Shown piece after piece: positions 50,005 to 61,610 of a DNA stretch of 64,000 bases (position 1 is the stretch's first letter; each line of letters begins with the position of its first letter). Origin of the DNA: Alisma plantago-aquatica (Eukaryota > Streptophyta > Magnoliopsida > Alismatales > Alismataceae); assembly GCA_963693085.1 (NCBI GenBank), contig OY856409.1, forward strand, positions 665,909,591 through 665,973,590, written 5' to 3'. The notes beneath the pieces were generated by a model. That model searched no databases. It saw only the letters and a program-made list of their open reading frames with translations, and had not been told where the DNA came from. The translations under genes and the position numbers were made by a program.

Positions 50005-51207
50005 ATCCATATGTGCTGCCCTAAAATTGTTTTGATGGTGTATGTATGTGTGGTTATGGTCAAAACCCTTGGATACTTGTGCATGGTTGAATGGTTTATT
50101 TCTTGCCTTTTCAATTTGATTCTTCATGCCAATCCTTCATATTATTTATCTATATGTAAATTAAAAATTTCCTCCCTATACTCCCCTTGAATGTAACTTG
50201 AGGTATTCTTGTTCCAAAATATAATATATAGATAAGATTAGTATTAATTTCATTTTCGAAAAGAAAAATGCATTATGGACTAGGTGAGTCTACTGAATAG
50301 AAGTCGAGTCAATTGACCAAATGATCCAATCAGTTGACCAGAGGAGTCCAGTCAACTACTTGATCCAAGAGTCAGTCGACCGACCTATGGAGATCAATCA
50401 ACCAACATGCGGTCCAACTGATCAACTGGAGGGTTCAGTCAACTGATTGGCATGTTCCCAACACATGATTTTCCAATATAGGTTGCATGCATATGATGTA
50501 TGATCTTAGGTGGACATCAATTCTTTTTCTCTCCATAGATTGCATTAGTATGGCCATAACCATCACTACTAAAATTATGATTGTATGTTTTATTTGTGGA
50601 TATAGTATGTATATGATACATACTCTAAATATATGTTGATTGGATATGTATATGTATTTCTAAATTAAATATCTCAGTGAATATTAAGTCTTAGATTCTT
50701 ACCATAATTAACACACATGAAAAGATTGATCTACCAAGTGTAGGTTTCACCAAAGTGTGGTGCACTGTCCATCTCGTGGAAGTGTGATGATAGAAATGTA
50801 GGTTCTGCCAAAGCAGGGTGCATACTTTATGGTGTTGGCCTTTGAGTCAGGCTTAACTAGGTGACCTTAATGAGAATAAATGCCTAGAAGCATACAGATG
50901 AATATACCAAGGAGTTGTGCATACCATTTATCCAAGAGTTGTATTGGATGCAATTGACAAAATTTGTCTCCCTAAATAGTCATGTTGTTGGCAATCAACC
51001 AAAGCTGACTCATGACTTAATAAAATATGGATTTTGTCCCACTACAAAAATGTACACTGCAATGTTTGAGAATCAATAAATAGGGTTATTTATTTGAACA
51101 AAATAGCATGAGGGATAATTAATTTAAAGGCCTATTTAATATCACCAGTATTCTCAAATCAAATCAAAAGTGTTTTTAGAAATGCAAAATTTCTAATGTA
51201 GAGACAA

Positions 51208-52022
51208 ATGGAAAAAACTGACAAATTTTCTTTGTGATCAGTCCGTGATAAGGACAAGCTAAATGAGAATAACTTCTACAATTAGTTCAGGATGTTGAGA
51301 ATCATTCTCACTCAAGAGTGTAAGTTATATGTCCTGGAGACACAAATCTAGATGAACCCACTCCTACCATGCCTATGGCTGAAAGGGATGCTTACAAGAA
51401 GCATTCTGAGGATATTGTAGATGTCAAATGCCTGATGTTATGTTCAATGAACTATGAGTTGCAGAGACAACATAAAACATATAGAATTCATCGAGATGGT
51501 AACACATCTCAAGAACATATTTCAAGATCAGGCAAGACAAGAGAGATATGATATCTAAAAGGTGTTGTTCAAGTGCAATATAGCAGACAGAGATCCAGTG
51601 GGGCCTCATGTGCTCAGGTTCATTGGGTATGTGGAGAACCTAGATAGTTGGGATTTTTCTTAGGCCAAGAGTTGGCCACATATGTGATTATGCAATTGTT
51701 TCCTTAATCATATAATCAAATTTTCATGAACTACAACATGAACAATTTTGATAAACCACTGTCGGAGTTGCTTGGCATGTTGAGAATCGTAGAAGCACAA
51801 ATGAAGAAGGACAATCTTAGATCTGTAACGATGATCAATAGAGGAAAAGGAAAATCTAAGGGCAAAGGCTAGGCCAAGAAGAGTTCCAAAGCCAACCAAA
51901 AATCCAAGTCTTCTGCTCTTAAACCAAAGGGAGGAGTGAGTAAGGAAGGGAAGTGCCACCACTTTCTCCACTGCGAACACTAGAAGTGGGACCATTACAA
52001 CCTTAATTTTGCATAATTGAAA
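51208..52022 (+). pseudogene. gag: E4 gag, copia type, heavily broken
   Basis: Across several frames the plus strand resembles copia Gag: KDKLNENNFYN and LRIILTQECKLYVLE near the start, MAERDAYKKH with VKCLMLCSMNYELQRQH (from 51369), then QARQERYEIS, VGPHVLRFIGYVENL and a basic K-rich tract, and finally a decayed zinc knuckle (KCHHFLHCEH then KWDHYN) just before 52022. Stops and frame changes are frequent, and the knuckle has lost the usual spacing. It is truncated by the E5 insertion. Confidence 0.8.
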
Positions 52023-54414
52023 TGTAATGATTTTATGAATATGTACTTAATTGAAAAGGTTGTATGCTTTGCTTCAAAAGATGGATTTCTTTGCAAATAT
52101 CCCTTTTTATAGGAATTTCATGATTCCTATTATTATTTAATCCAATAATAGATATAAAAGAAAAGAAAAGAAGAAAAGTTTAAATAATAGAGAAAGATAA
52201 AAGATAATGGATTTTTAAGTAATGTATTTATGAGAAATACATGGAAATCTTTAGAAAGTGGCATTAATGGCCACAATTGAATAAATTTCGTTTATATGTG
52301 ATTTCTAATGAAGGAAATAGGAAAAGAGGAAAGGAAATAAGAGATAAAGAGAAAATCCTTGAAAAGAGATATCTTAATAAAGAAATAAGTAAGATAATGA
52401 GAAATGAAGAATATAGATTCATCTAGAAGGATAATAAGTATCCTTAAAAAGGAATTTTGAAATATTAGGATTTATTGGGATCCAAGGAGTCCCAATGGAG
52501 AAGAAGAAGGAGAAAATGCTAATAATACAAAAATAAGAGGATAATGTGATACATAACTAATGATTTTTTTGGTATTATCAAAAAGAGGTATTTTCTACTA
52601 TAAGGAAGGATAATTTCATGACCAATGGATTAAAAGTCAAACATAGAGACGATGAAAGAGATAATTTTAAAATTCTCAATATCCAAGTAATATGGTTTAT
52701 TAAGAAGATAATGAAGAGAGAGAAGAGTACTTCTTAATGAAGGAATATGGTTTCCTATTGGGAAAGGGGCTTGGATCTCGTGCATGGGCATTCTAGGGAT
52801 TTGCTACCCTCCCCTATATAAGGGGTAGAAACCTTGGCCGAATCCAAGAGGATCCCATGCATCCTTATTCCTACTTCTTCTTTTTTTTTTCTATAAAAAT
52901 CCTATTCATAAAGGAATAGAGTTATCCCTAGAGCAATGGGGAGTTATGGAGTCATCATGATGGAGGTCTGATGTTCCCTCGATGATCTGGGGATGAACGA
53001 CTATCATCCCTGCGCCTCTAGACCTTACGCATCCACCTGTGGCAGACCTACACGGACAACCAAACATCGCCAGCCATTATGCTCGAAATCAGCCACTTGG
53101 CCGCAGTTGGGGCTTCTACAGGTGCGGCGGATGGCGGCAAAGGAAAAGGGACCATCATAGGTGCCCTAGGGTCTAAGGAAGGAAGGAGGAGACCCCCCCC
53201 CCCCCGAGATGCTACAGTAAAAAATGCTAGGGTTGTGTGAGGAGGAAGGAGGTCATGTGGCTTTGGACAGTTTTGTCCCTCCACTCTGTGAAGGACTGAC
53301 AACTTAAGCGGGGGAAATATGGTCATTTGGTTATGTTTTGAGTCGGTCGCGACTACGTTGCATGAGTAGGATGACGTGGCAGCCTGTCAAGTATTTCTTA
53401 CAAAAATCGTATCTAAATATAGGTAGATCGGAAGGGTACATGTAATATATGTATTCTTCTCAGAAAAAAAATATATTTAGAAGCTAATTCCTCTTGCAAT
53501 TTGAAAAGTAGTGGAAGTTATAAACTTTAATGCATTAATGATTACGAAACCCTAATTTAAGATGATTAATGTATCGAGAAGGATTATATGGATGATTAAA
53601 GTTGATATTAACCTATTGATTATAAAAAGACACATTAAGATCTAAAATGATGAAATTTATGCATAATTTGATTAATTTAGGGTTCCATGTACATAAGTAA
53701 TCTTTAATGGGCCTTGAAACCCTAATTATGATTCTTAATGGCTTTAATTGGTCAAATTCATGTATTAAAGCTGAGATATGATAGTTCTAAACTATTTTGA
53801 GTATAAAAGTTCCTAATTGTGGATAAGTACCCTTAATTTGGTAATTAGGGTTTTCTAATGGATAAATGTGGAATTAGTAATAAATGGAGTCCATATATGA
53901 ATTAGATCATAATGAAATATGAGTTGTCAATTCGAAAGAAACTAAAGGTGATAATTGGCCTTAATGATCATGTCATGACTTAAAAGGATAAAGATGGTAG
54001 TTTTAGTGTAAAAAAGGCATAATAGACTTAATTGAAATTCAATTGTTCCTATGATGTTGAAATTAGGGTTTGTGAACTAAAAGAGCATTAAAAGTGATAA
54101 ATGCATAAAGGAGGCTAAAACCCTAATAAAACCCTTAAGTTGGCCTAGAAATCCTAAGGTGGAATCCAAGTCGATCTTGAGAATGTTTTGAATAAAACAA
54201 TGACACTTGGATGTTATGTATTAATTTCAGGATATTGTTGATTGCTTGATTGATTGTTCTTGAATATTCATGCTTGGACATCAAAGTTACTCTAGATCAG
54301 GTATGTTTTTACTCTTATGGTTAATCACTTTAGTTTCATGGTGATTCCCGGATGTTTTATCAATTTCCTGAAAATAATTGCTTGGATGACTTTTATTTCA
54401 TGCAACTATAAAGT
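52023..54414 (+). repeat. E5 5' LTR, first part
   Basis: It starts TGTAATGATTTTATG and has no coding content. It includes a TATA box at 52815-52821 and a run of 13 C at 53193-53205. Its last three bases (AGT, 54412-54414) are the CACTA target duplication. Confidence 0.85.
52815..52821 (+). promoter_or_regulatory. E5 LTR TATA box
   Basis: TATATAA lies in CCCCTATATAAGGGG, a nearly palindromic setting typical of strong LTR promoters, about 790 bases into the LTR. Confidence 0.65.
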
Positions 54415-54427
54415 CACTACTACAGAA
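54415..54427 (+). repeat. CACTA left terminal inverted repeat
   Basis: CACTACTACAGAA, matched exactly in complement by 60785-60797. It is preceded by AGT. Confidence 0.97.
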
Positions 54428-54452
54428 ATGGCTTATAAAGTCACTTTTCAAG

Positions 54453-54870
54453 GTGTCGGTTGTATACATAAACCGACACCTAAACTCTACAGTGTCGGTT
54501 GATAACATAAACCGACATCCAATCTATGAAGGGCGACCAGACACGGGTACCGCTTTTATTAAGTGTCGGTTACTTATTAAAAAACTGACACCTAAAAGTA
54601 ACCGCCAAAAATAAAATTTCCAGCGAAAAAAATTGCCTCCATAAATTGACATACAACGTCGGTTTTTAATGGAGCAACCGACAACTAAAGATTTTCTGTG
54701 AGACAGAAATTTGTACAATTTTAGTCGTCGTTTTTGTGACAATAACCGACGCCGTTGTGTTTTCACGCTATTAACTGCGAAAATTTTCACCTCACTTTAG
54801 TGTCGGTGTTTTGTTGTAAACCGACAATAAAAACAGTCAGTGTCAGTTTTTAAAAAACCGACACCTAATG
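54453..54870. repeat. CACTA left subterminal array of GTCGGTT hairpins
   Basis: About seven units of the form GTGTCGGTT (spacer of 8-13) AACCGACAC occur here, for example 54453-54479 and 54842-54867. Each unit is itself an inverted repeat. En/Spm subterminal motifs are bound by the TNPA-type protein; this is the expected equivalent. Confidence 0.85.
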
Positions 54871-55008
54871 TTAACTTAAATCACGCAAAAGAGCCCGACT
54901 CTTCCCCTTTCTCTATTTCATTCATTCTCATGTTCAGGGTTTGGTCCTCTGACGATTTCTCTTCCGCCCGGTGCCGCTCCTCGCCTGCTGCTCTCCCTTC
55001 CGCCGAAG

Positions 55009-55125
55009 CTCCTCGTCGGCGCCGCTCGCCGCCTGCTGCTGTAGTTTCTCGCCACCGCGTTCTGCTGCAGTTCCTCGTCGGCGCCACTCGCCGCCTGCTG
55101 TTGTAGTTTCTCGCCGCCGCTCCTC
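55009..55125. repeat. 62-bp tandem repeat in the CACTA leader
   Basis: CTCCTCGTCGGCGCC...GTAGTTTCTCGCC occurs twice (starts about 55009 and 55071) in a GC-rich leader. A CTT-rich microsatellite follows at about 55226-55255. Confidence 0.75.
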
Positions 55126-55268
55126 GCCACCGCCCTCTCCTTCTCTGCTCTGCCGGTGCCCTCTCCTTCTCTGCTCGACGTCGGTGCCTCTCCTTCTCCA
55201 CGCTGCTACCAACAGTAGGCCTCCTTTCTTCTTCTTCTTCTTCTTCTTCTTCCTTCTCCCTCTCCTTA

Positions 55269-55408
55269 CCAACAGCAACCACGGCCGTGTGGGCTGGCAT
55301 GGCCGTGGCTGTGTTGGCCGACCACACGGCCGTGCTACCCAACACGGCCGTGTGGTTGGCCAACACAGTCACGGCCGTGCCAGCCCACATGACCGTGGTT
55401 GCTGTTGG
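55269..55408. repeat. 140-bp near-perfect hairpin with CACGGCCGTG motifs
   Basis: Left arm 55269-55334 (CCAACAGCAACCACGGCC...) and right arm 55343-55408 are near reverse complements around an 8-base loop CTACCCAA. Each arm holds CACGGCCGTG or close variants. A related piece lies near 60482-60515 at the other end of the element. It lies in the leader upstream of the gene. Confidence 0.9.
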
Positions 55409-56138
55409 TTATTTATGTACTGAATTTTTTATGATTTAATCATCTACTTAATGTTCTAATCATGTTCTATGATAAGTCTTAGTTAATTTAATATGCATAC
55501 TTTGTATGTAAGACATAGTAATCGGGTACTGCTGTATATCCAAGTAAATTACATGTAAATTACATGTAACTAATCATGACATATGCATACTTTGTATGTA
55601 AGACATAGTAAGTCTGCTGTAATGTGATGCAAAATAGTTATTGTATCATGCATATCTTAATACTTTTTTGTTTTATAGTTGTATAGGGTGTTTTATGTGT
55701 GACAAGTCTATTGCTTAATAGTTTAGCTATAATCATTGTTTTATAGTTGTGTTATAAAGTATTTGGGTGTTTAGTATGGTTATTTAGGGTGTTCAGATAT
55801 GTATAAAGGTTCCAAAAAGTATAGTATATATATGCATACATGTGCATTTTTTTTATAAAATTGTATAGAAAATCAAAACCCGTTCTTGGTGAGAATCCTA
55901 ATCACCCTTCTTGCTTAATGATGAATTGTAATGCACACATGTGACATGCTTGGAATGTAAATGATGAACTTTTCCCTAAATTTCCTATCATGCTTTTAAA
56001 GACATCAATAATCACCCTAACTTGAAGAACTAGGATTTTAGGTATAAGAATGACAACACATTATTTGTTGGCCTAGAAATCCGTCCAAGATTTACTCATT
56101 AGGAGTAAATCTTGGATAGTCCCCGGTTTGGGACTGTT

Positions 56139-56328
56139 CTTGAACACCTAATCTCGCTTAGGATGTAAGTGTATAATGTGTATTGGGTTTTCAAGAAAAT
56201 TTCGGCAGCATTTCCCCATTTGTTCTCTAAGTACATATGTACTTGGAGAACAGTGGGGAAATGCTGCCGAAATTTTCTTGAAAACCCAATACACATTATA
56301 CACTTACTAGTGAGATTAGGTGTTCAAG
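56139..56328. repeat. 190-bp near-perfect hairpin upstream of the CACTA gene
   Basis: The arms pair from CTTGAACACCTAATCTC (56139-56155) with GAGATTAGGTGTTCAAG (56312-56328), then TAAGTGTATAATGTG...TTTCCCCA with its complement (56254-56306). The centre is the perfect palindrome AAGTACATATGTACTT (56229-56244). Only a small bulge (GCTTAGGATG versus CTAGT) and single mismatches break it. It could be a MITE, an inverted duplication or a small-RNA precursor. It ends 237 bases before the ATG. Confidence 0.93.
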
Positions 56329-56565
56329 GATGGGATAGGTGGTACATGTACATTTATTATATATAAGAATGACATCATATGTATTTGTTAACCCTAGACC
56401 GTAATCTTGTTGTAATATATACTTGTTTTCTCTTTGATCATAGAGCTTTACAATTTTTTTGTGATATATACTTTGTTGTAATAATGTGAACTTTACAATG
56501 TGAGCTTTACACTTTGAATTACTACTTTACAATGCGAACTTTACAATTTGAATGTGAATTTGCAG

Positions 56566-59500
56566 ATGGCTGACCATTCTCCTGATGACCGTGCTGATGA
56601 CTACCGTGAGGGTGAGGACATCAATGCGCCGCCTCACAATGTAAGTTTTAAAAATATATCATATATTTATATCTATATGTCCATTTATAGTTATATCTTG
56701 TAAATGTGAATTATTTTGTCAAATTTTAGGTTGATGATGCACAGGTACCATCTGAAGCACTTGAGGCACTTGATCAACAACACCAAAAAGTTGACAAGAG
56801 AAGGGGCATCACTATGATGAAGAAGTTAATTGCGCAAAAGGGCAATGGACCCAAACTTGTTGTGGATTTCGATAATGCAGGAAATGCATGTGGTGTGAAT
56901 CACAATTCATTTATTTCATATCTTGGGTTTGTTACTCGTAGCCATTGCGGTTGTCTCTTAGATTCTTGGCATAAAGTTTCTAAGGAGAAGAAAAATTTAA
57001 TATGGAAGGATTTATGTGTGAGTTATTATTAATTTGCAATTCTATTTTGTAGATTACTAAATTTTTGATACTAGTTAATAGCAATTTTATTTTGCAGAGT
57101 ATATTTGAATTGGATGAAAAGCTGCATCGTAAATGCGTGATGCAACGCTGTGGGAGAGTCCTAAGGAACTATAGGACAAATCTCACCAGAGAATACATAA
57201 AAGAAGCCGACAAGAGGAAGAAGACAACCACTAAACAGTGGAACTTCCTGGACAAAGAAGAATGGGACGCATTTGTCGCTTCAAGACAAACTGATGAATT
57301 CAAGGTATTAGGCATCAGTCTCAATCTCATTAATTAATATATGTTGTATTCACTTATTCAAGATTAACATTTAGTGTTACTAACCAAATCATTAATTTGC
57401 ATACTAACTAGACCCTCAGTGAGGCACAAAGATCAAGGCGTGCACTGAATGTGCATGACCACAGAATGGGTCCAAAGGGGTATGCAGGCGTTTGCCAAAG
57501 ACTACAGGCTGAGGCTACTGCTGCTCAGTCTACTGCTACTCAGGAGTCCTCTACCATAGGTAGCACATCTCTGCCTCGCCATGATGTCTGGATAGCTGGG
57601 AGGCAAAATAAGAAGGGAGAAATAACTAAGGCCGCAACTGCTGAGGCGGCTGCAAAAATGGTAAAATACAACTCTTACAGCAATCATTCGAATATTGATT
57701 ATTTGTGTTGTTTACTTAAGTACAAATTTTTGTTTTGGCGATTAGCGGGAGATGCACGAGCTGAGGAAACAAGGAAAGTTCATCCCTGAGGGAACAAAGG
57801 ATGAATTGAAAGTTGCTCTGGGTAACCTAGAGCATCCTGGACGTGTTAGGGCTGCAGGCATTGGTGTGGGCATCAAATCTTTTTTTGGGTCATCCCAGCG
57901 CAAACATGTCCCAAAAGTGGGACTTTCACAAGAAGAGGTAACATATTCTTTCTTTATAATGTTACTGTAAAAGAGAATTCAAAAATTAGAATTTGACGTT
58001 TCTTTTATCCATGTATAGGTGGATAAGCTATTTGACATGAAACTCAAAGAAGCAATGAAAAAGTGGCAGGCATCTCAGACTGCCACTTACCAGACAATAC
58101 CTACTGCAGACTCTACTCCTACTCCTACTGCAGAGGTTGGGAGTAATCCTGTAGAACCACCACCTAGCACATCCACTGTAAGTATTTTTATGACATAGTA
58201 ACTAGTTTTTTAATTCAAGATGATACGTATATATGAAATTGTAGTCGTTTCAAAAAAAGATGATATGTATATATGTATATAACATTCTTTACACAAAAAT
58301 TTGTAGGGGTTGAAGCCATGCCGTCTAAAAAGTAAAGAATATGTCGTGGCAGAGGCGTCAGCTTACCCATCCCTACCAAGGGAAATGTGTCACGGGTCTC
58401 CAGTACCAGCTGGTTGGATTCGGGTGAGCCCGATACATATATTCCCCCAGTGGATGGATCTTCCACTGCCATATGCCCACCCAGATTGTGAAACGCTTGG
58501 TGAGGCAGTAGGCGGAGTGATATTGTGGCTAAAAGCGGATGTCTTCTTTACTGATAAGGTATGGTAAATTTACATTACGTTCAATTGTTAGTGTGTGTAT
58601 ATGCTGGCAGTTGATCTGAAATTATATATATATACAGGTTAAAAAGAAGACACCCACAACATCTAGGCCTCCACTTCCACCTCCTGCATTACCTAGTTGG
58701 GTTCTACAGGACCTACCTGTCCCGTTAGGTCCTAACTGTAGGGGTATGGCAGTATGGTTAGGGGAACATGATATAAACTCCCCTATAACTGTTTCTTCTG
58801 ATTCAGATTCTACAGGTCAGTCATACGAAACAAAACTATTTATACAAGATATATTGGAGTTGTTTCGATATGATTGGCTAAATACATCTGTGATAGAGCT
58901 ATGGATAAGGTGAGATATTCTTTATACATCCATATACCTTGTGTATGATCTAGTGATCTGGTTTCTTATTTATTAATGCATGCGTAATTAATACATATTT
59001 TGCAGCTACTTAGACAACATATGTGCAGATTTTGGATTCGAACATGTAGGGTTTTTGATTCCATCCTTGATTAGTCTAGTAGCTAAAGACCCTACATCAG
59101 TTCAACAATACTGCTGTGAGTCTTTTTCAAATTTTTCTATAAAAAAGAAGACGGTGATAATGGCTCCATTCAATGTAGAGTAAGTTTACTTTGCTTATTA
59201 TAATTTGGACTTAAGAAAATTACATTTTATTGTGGATTTTGAGTTATTAATTTTTAACTTTTTTTCCTCTAGGGGTAGGCATTGGGAGTTATTGGTTATT
59301 GCCCCCGAGACGTTCACTGTGTATTATCTAGATCCTAAGGGGGGTAAATTGAATACAAGATTTGGACACATAATGAAAATGGCAATATTTCGGTGAGAAA
59401 TATTTCATTTTTCATATCCGTTAACATATGTTATTACATTACTATTTAATTGCAATGTTCTGTGTTACATTAACATGTAGGGGTTTTGAGGAGTACAAAA

Positions 59501-59999
59501 AGGCTGGAGGAAAGGTCCCCACGAAAAAGAACCAGCCAATAATTTGGAAGAACGTGCAAGTAAGTTCCCGACTGCAATATATGTATATATTATTTATGTG
59601 AACAATGCTTAATTAGTTGTATTTTTTAATATTTTGTATGTTTGAATTTATAGTGTGCTACACAAGACAACGGATGGGCATGTGAATACTATGTCATGCG
59701 ATATATGCACATGATTATCAAACATGCCGTACTGGATATCGAATGTATTGCTCAGGTATTATATAGTCTCATTAGATAATATGATCGAAATATATCAATC
59801 TTATTTATAGCTCAATAATTATATATATACATCATTCTCTTTACAGGTGTTTAAAGATGACCCCATTACAGGAAAGGACTTACCAAATGTTAATGCTCCC
59901 TATACAATGGGAGAATTAAATGAAGTAAGAGAAGAATGGGCAACAACCATACAATTAGTGGGGGCTTTAAAATATAATTGGGATCCTAATAGAGAATAA
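56566..59999 (+). CDS. CACTA gene: Transposase_24-like protein fused to a Ulp1-type cysteine protease (13 exons)
   Basis: I joined thirteen exons by eye: 56566-56640, 56730-57017, 57098-57304, 57412-57660, 57746-57937, 58019-58177, 58307-58558, 58638-58909, 59006-59179, 59273-59392, 59481-59559, 59654-59755 and 59847-59999. Every intron is GT-AG, phases agree and no stop interrupts the 2322 bases (773 residues). Residues about 30-210 (PKLVVDFDNAGNACG, WHKVSKEKKNLIWKDL, LRNYRTNLT, NFLDKEEWDAFV, HDHRMGPKGYAGV) resemble the plant Ptta/En/Spm Transposase_24 region (PF03004 type). The C-terminal part is a Ulp1/C48 protease: H626 in GRHWELLVI, D643 in YYLDP, Q693 and C699 in QDNGWACEYYV, so the catalytic set is retained with the usual Q-to-C spacing. 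Ulp1 enzymes cut SUMO from proteins; whether this one does is unknown. The start follows TGCAG, so a leader intron may precede it. Confidence 0.87.
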
Positions 60000-60394
60000 T
60001 GACTAAACAATGATACTTTGTAAATGAATTTTTGAATTATAATATATGTGTGAATGTTTCTACATGTCTGGATGTTTCTACATGTGTCTGAGTGAAAATG
60101 AATGAAAGTGTTGGTTGCTATATGAATGTTTCTACATGTGTGAATGTGAATGAATGGAACTATAAATTGCTAGCATGTGTGAATGTTTATAAATGTGTGA
60201 AAATAAAATGGAACTGCAGGTTGCATTGCTAAATGCATGTGCTACTTTTTTATTGTTAATTTTGTAGGTTTGCGGCCTGTTGTCGGCCAATATCAATGGA
60301 TGTCGTAAAACCTGCAGTTCATAACTGAACTGAACAGGTTTCTCATCCTGCGACCAGCCACAGCAGGTCTGCAGACTGACAGGAAAAAAAAAAC

Positions 60395-60784
60395 CAATAG
60401 GCATCGGTTATTTGTAAATAACCGACACATAATGATATAGTGTCGGTGTTCCTACAATAAACTGACGTCTATGTCCTTAACACCATGACCGTGCTGGACA
60501 GCACGGCCGTGGGGCGAAGATATATGGTGTCGGTTTTTAACTTATAACCGACACTGATAGTTACCAAGATGGTGCTCTTTCTGTGGCGCGAAGGGTTTGG
60601 TAGTCGGTTTTTAACTAATAACCGACGCTTATAGTCCCATGATGGCGCGTTTTCAGTGGCACACGAAGAGTTTGGGTGTCAGTTTTGGAACCGACGCCTG
60701 ATGGGTGGACTTTTAGTGTCGCCCACATAGGTGTCGCTTAGAAACCGACACTAAAGGCTTTAAATAACCGACACTAAAGGTAGG
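60395..60784. repeat. CACTA right subterminal array
   Basis: Six to seven AGTGTCGGTTT...AACCGACACT-like hairpins fill the right end, for example near 60404, 60439, 60529, 60600 and 60717. A block with GACCGTGCTGGACAGCACGG (60487-60506) echoes the leader hairpin motif. Confidence 0.85.
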
Positions 60785-60797
60785 TTCTGTAGTAGTG
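60785..60797 (-). repeat. CACTA right terminal inverted repeat
   Basis: TTCTGTAGTAGTG, the exact complement of the left terminus, followed by the AGT target copy (60798-60800). Confidence 0.97.
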
Positions 60798-61589
60798 AGT
60801 GACTATGATTATCACCTTAAATGTGTATACATGACTAGCTCAGATCCTGGTCCTCCTCTGTGGCTTTGTTAATGATGAAAAGGGGTAACCTAGTACATGG
60901 TATACTTGATAGGTAGGACCATCATGTTATCACGAGTTAGTGATTGGGCTACCTATGGGTAGTTCCATGCGACTCTTTAGCATATCATGAGTTAGGGATT
61001 GGGCTACCTATGGGTAGTGCCATGCGACTCATCAACCCTAGGTATCGATCTACCTTTTAGGTAGGATCATGCGGGGTTCATTGGGAGCTACCATATGAGA
61101 GGTAGTATCCAGGTCCATTGTAGGGACAGCGCAGAGGCTAGGGTATGTAGGGATTGAGTAGTTATGTTCAATATGTAAAGTTTGCTTGCTAAACCATAAT
61201 TGCTTGCAATATGTTATTATAGTTTATTGCACAATTATTGTTTCCCCCACATACCGGCATATTCAGTTATGCTGACCGATGTTTTGTTTGTCGGTGTTTT
61301 AGGTACTAGTTGAAAAGGACAACTAGTAAAGTGATACATTGTGAAAATAAGAATTTAAGTGCAAGAAGGATTAGTTAGAGTAGATTCCAGTCATGGATAG
61401 AAGTTAGATATCCAAGTTTTGAAAAGGTATGCAAAATTTTATTTTATTCCAACTTTTCAGTATAGTTTTGGTAGAATTTAGTAATTATTATTGATTATTT
61501 GTTGAACCATTGATCCGAGAAATTGGGATAATGGCTCTGACCTTTTGGTCTCCCTTAATTGGGGGTTACTGGGAGGTAGGGTCATTACA
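60798..61589 (+). repeat. E5 5' LTR, second part
   Basis: The LTR resumes with the AGT copy and ends GGTCATTACA at 61589. A 55-bp tandem duplication is seen at about 60928-61030 (units contain GAGTTAGTGATTGGGCTACC, then GAGTTAGGGATTGGGCTACC). Confidence 0.85.
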
Positions 61590-61591
61590 TT

Positions 61592-61610
61592 TGGTATTAG
61601 AGCTCTGGTT
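61592..61610 (+). promoter_or_regulatory. E5 primer-binding site
   Basis: TGGTATTAGAGCTCTGGTT starts three bases after the LTR end and differs by a few bases from the initiator-Met tRNA complement (TGGTATCAGAGC). It fixes the plus-strand orientation. Confidence 0.8.

Larger units (their letters stand above)
54415..60797 (+). mobile_element. CACTA (En/Spm) DNA transposon carrying a Transposase_24-Ulp1 gene
   Basis: The 6383-bp element has perfect 13-bp terminal inverted repeats CACTACTACAGAA (54415-54427; complement at 60785-60797) and an AGT 3-bp target duplication on both sides. Subterminal arrays of GTCGGTT...AACCGAC hairpins lie at both ends. A single spliced gene (56566-59999) is on the plus strand. 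The element has no Transposase_21-type (TNPD) DDE transposase, so it probably depends on another CACTA for movement. The region before the gene has two long hairpins and a GC/CT-rich leader. It is the most recent layer on this side, inserted in the E5 LTR. Confidence 0.95.

Noticed and set aside
54881..55423. Open frames on both strands in the CACTA leader (R/S/F- or E/R-rich)
   Set aside because: They are low-complexity products of CTT and GCC repeats and a hairpin. No splice path joins them convincingly to the gene.
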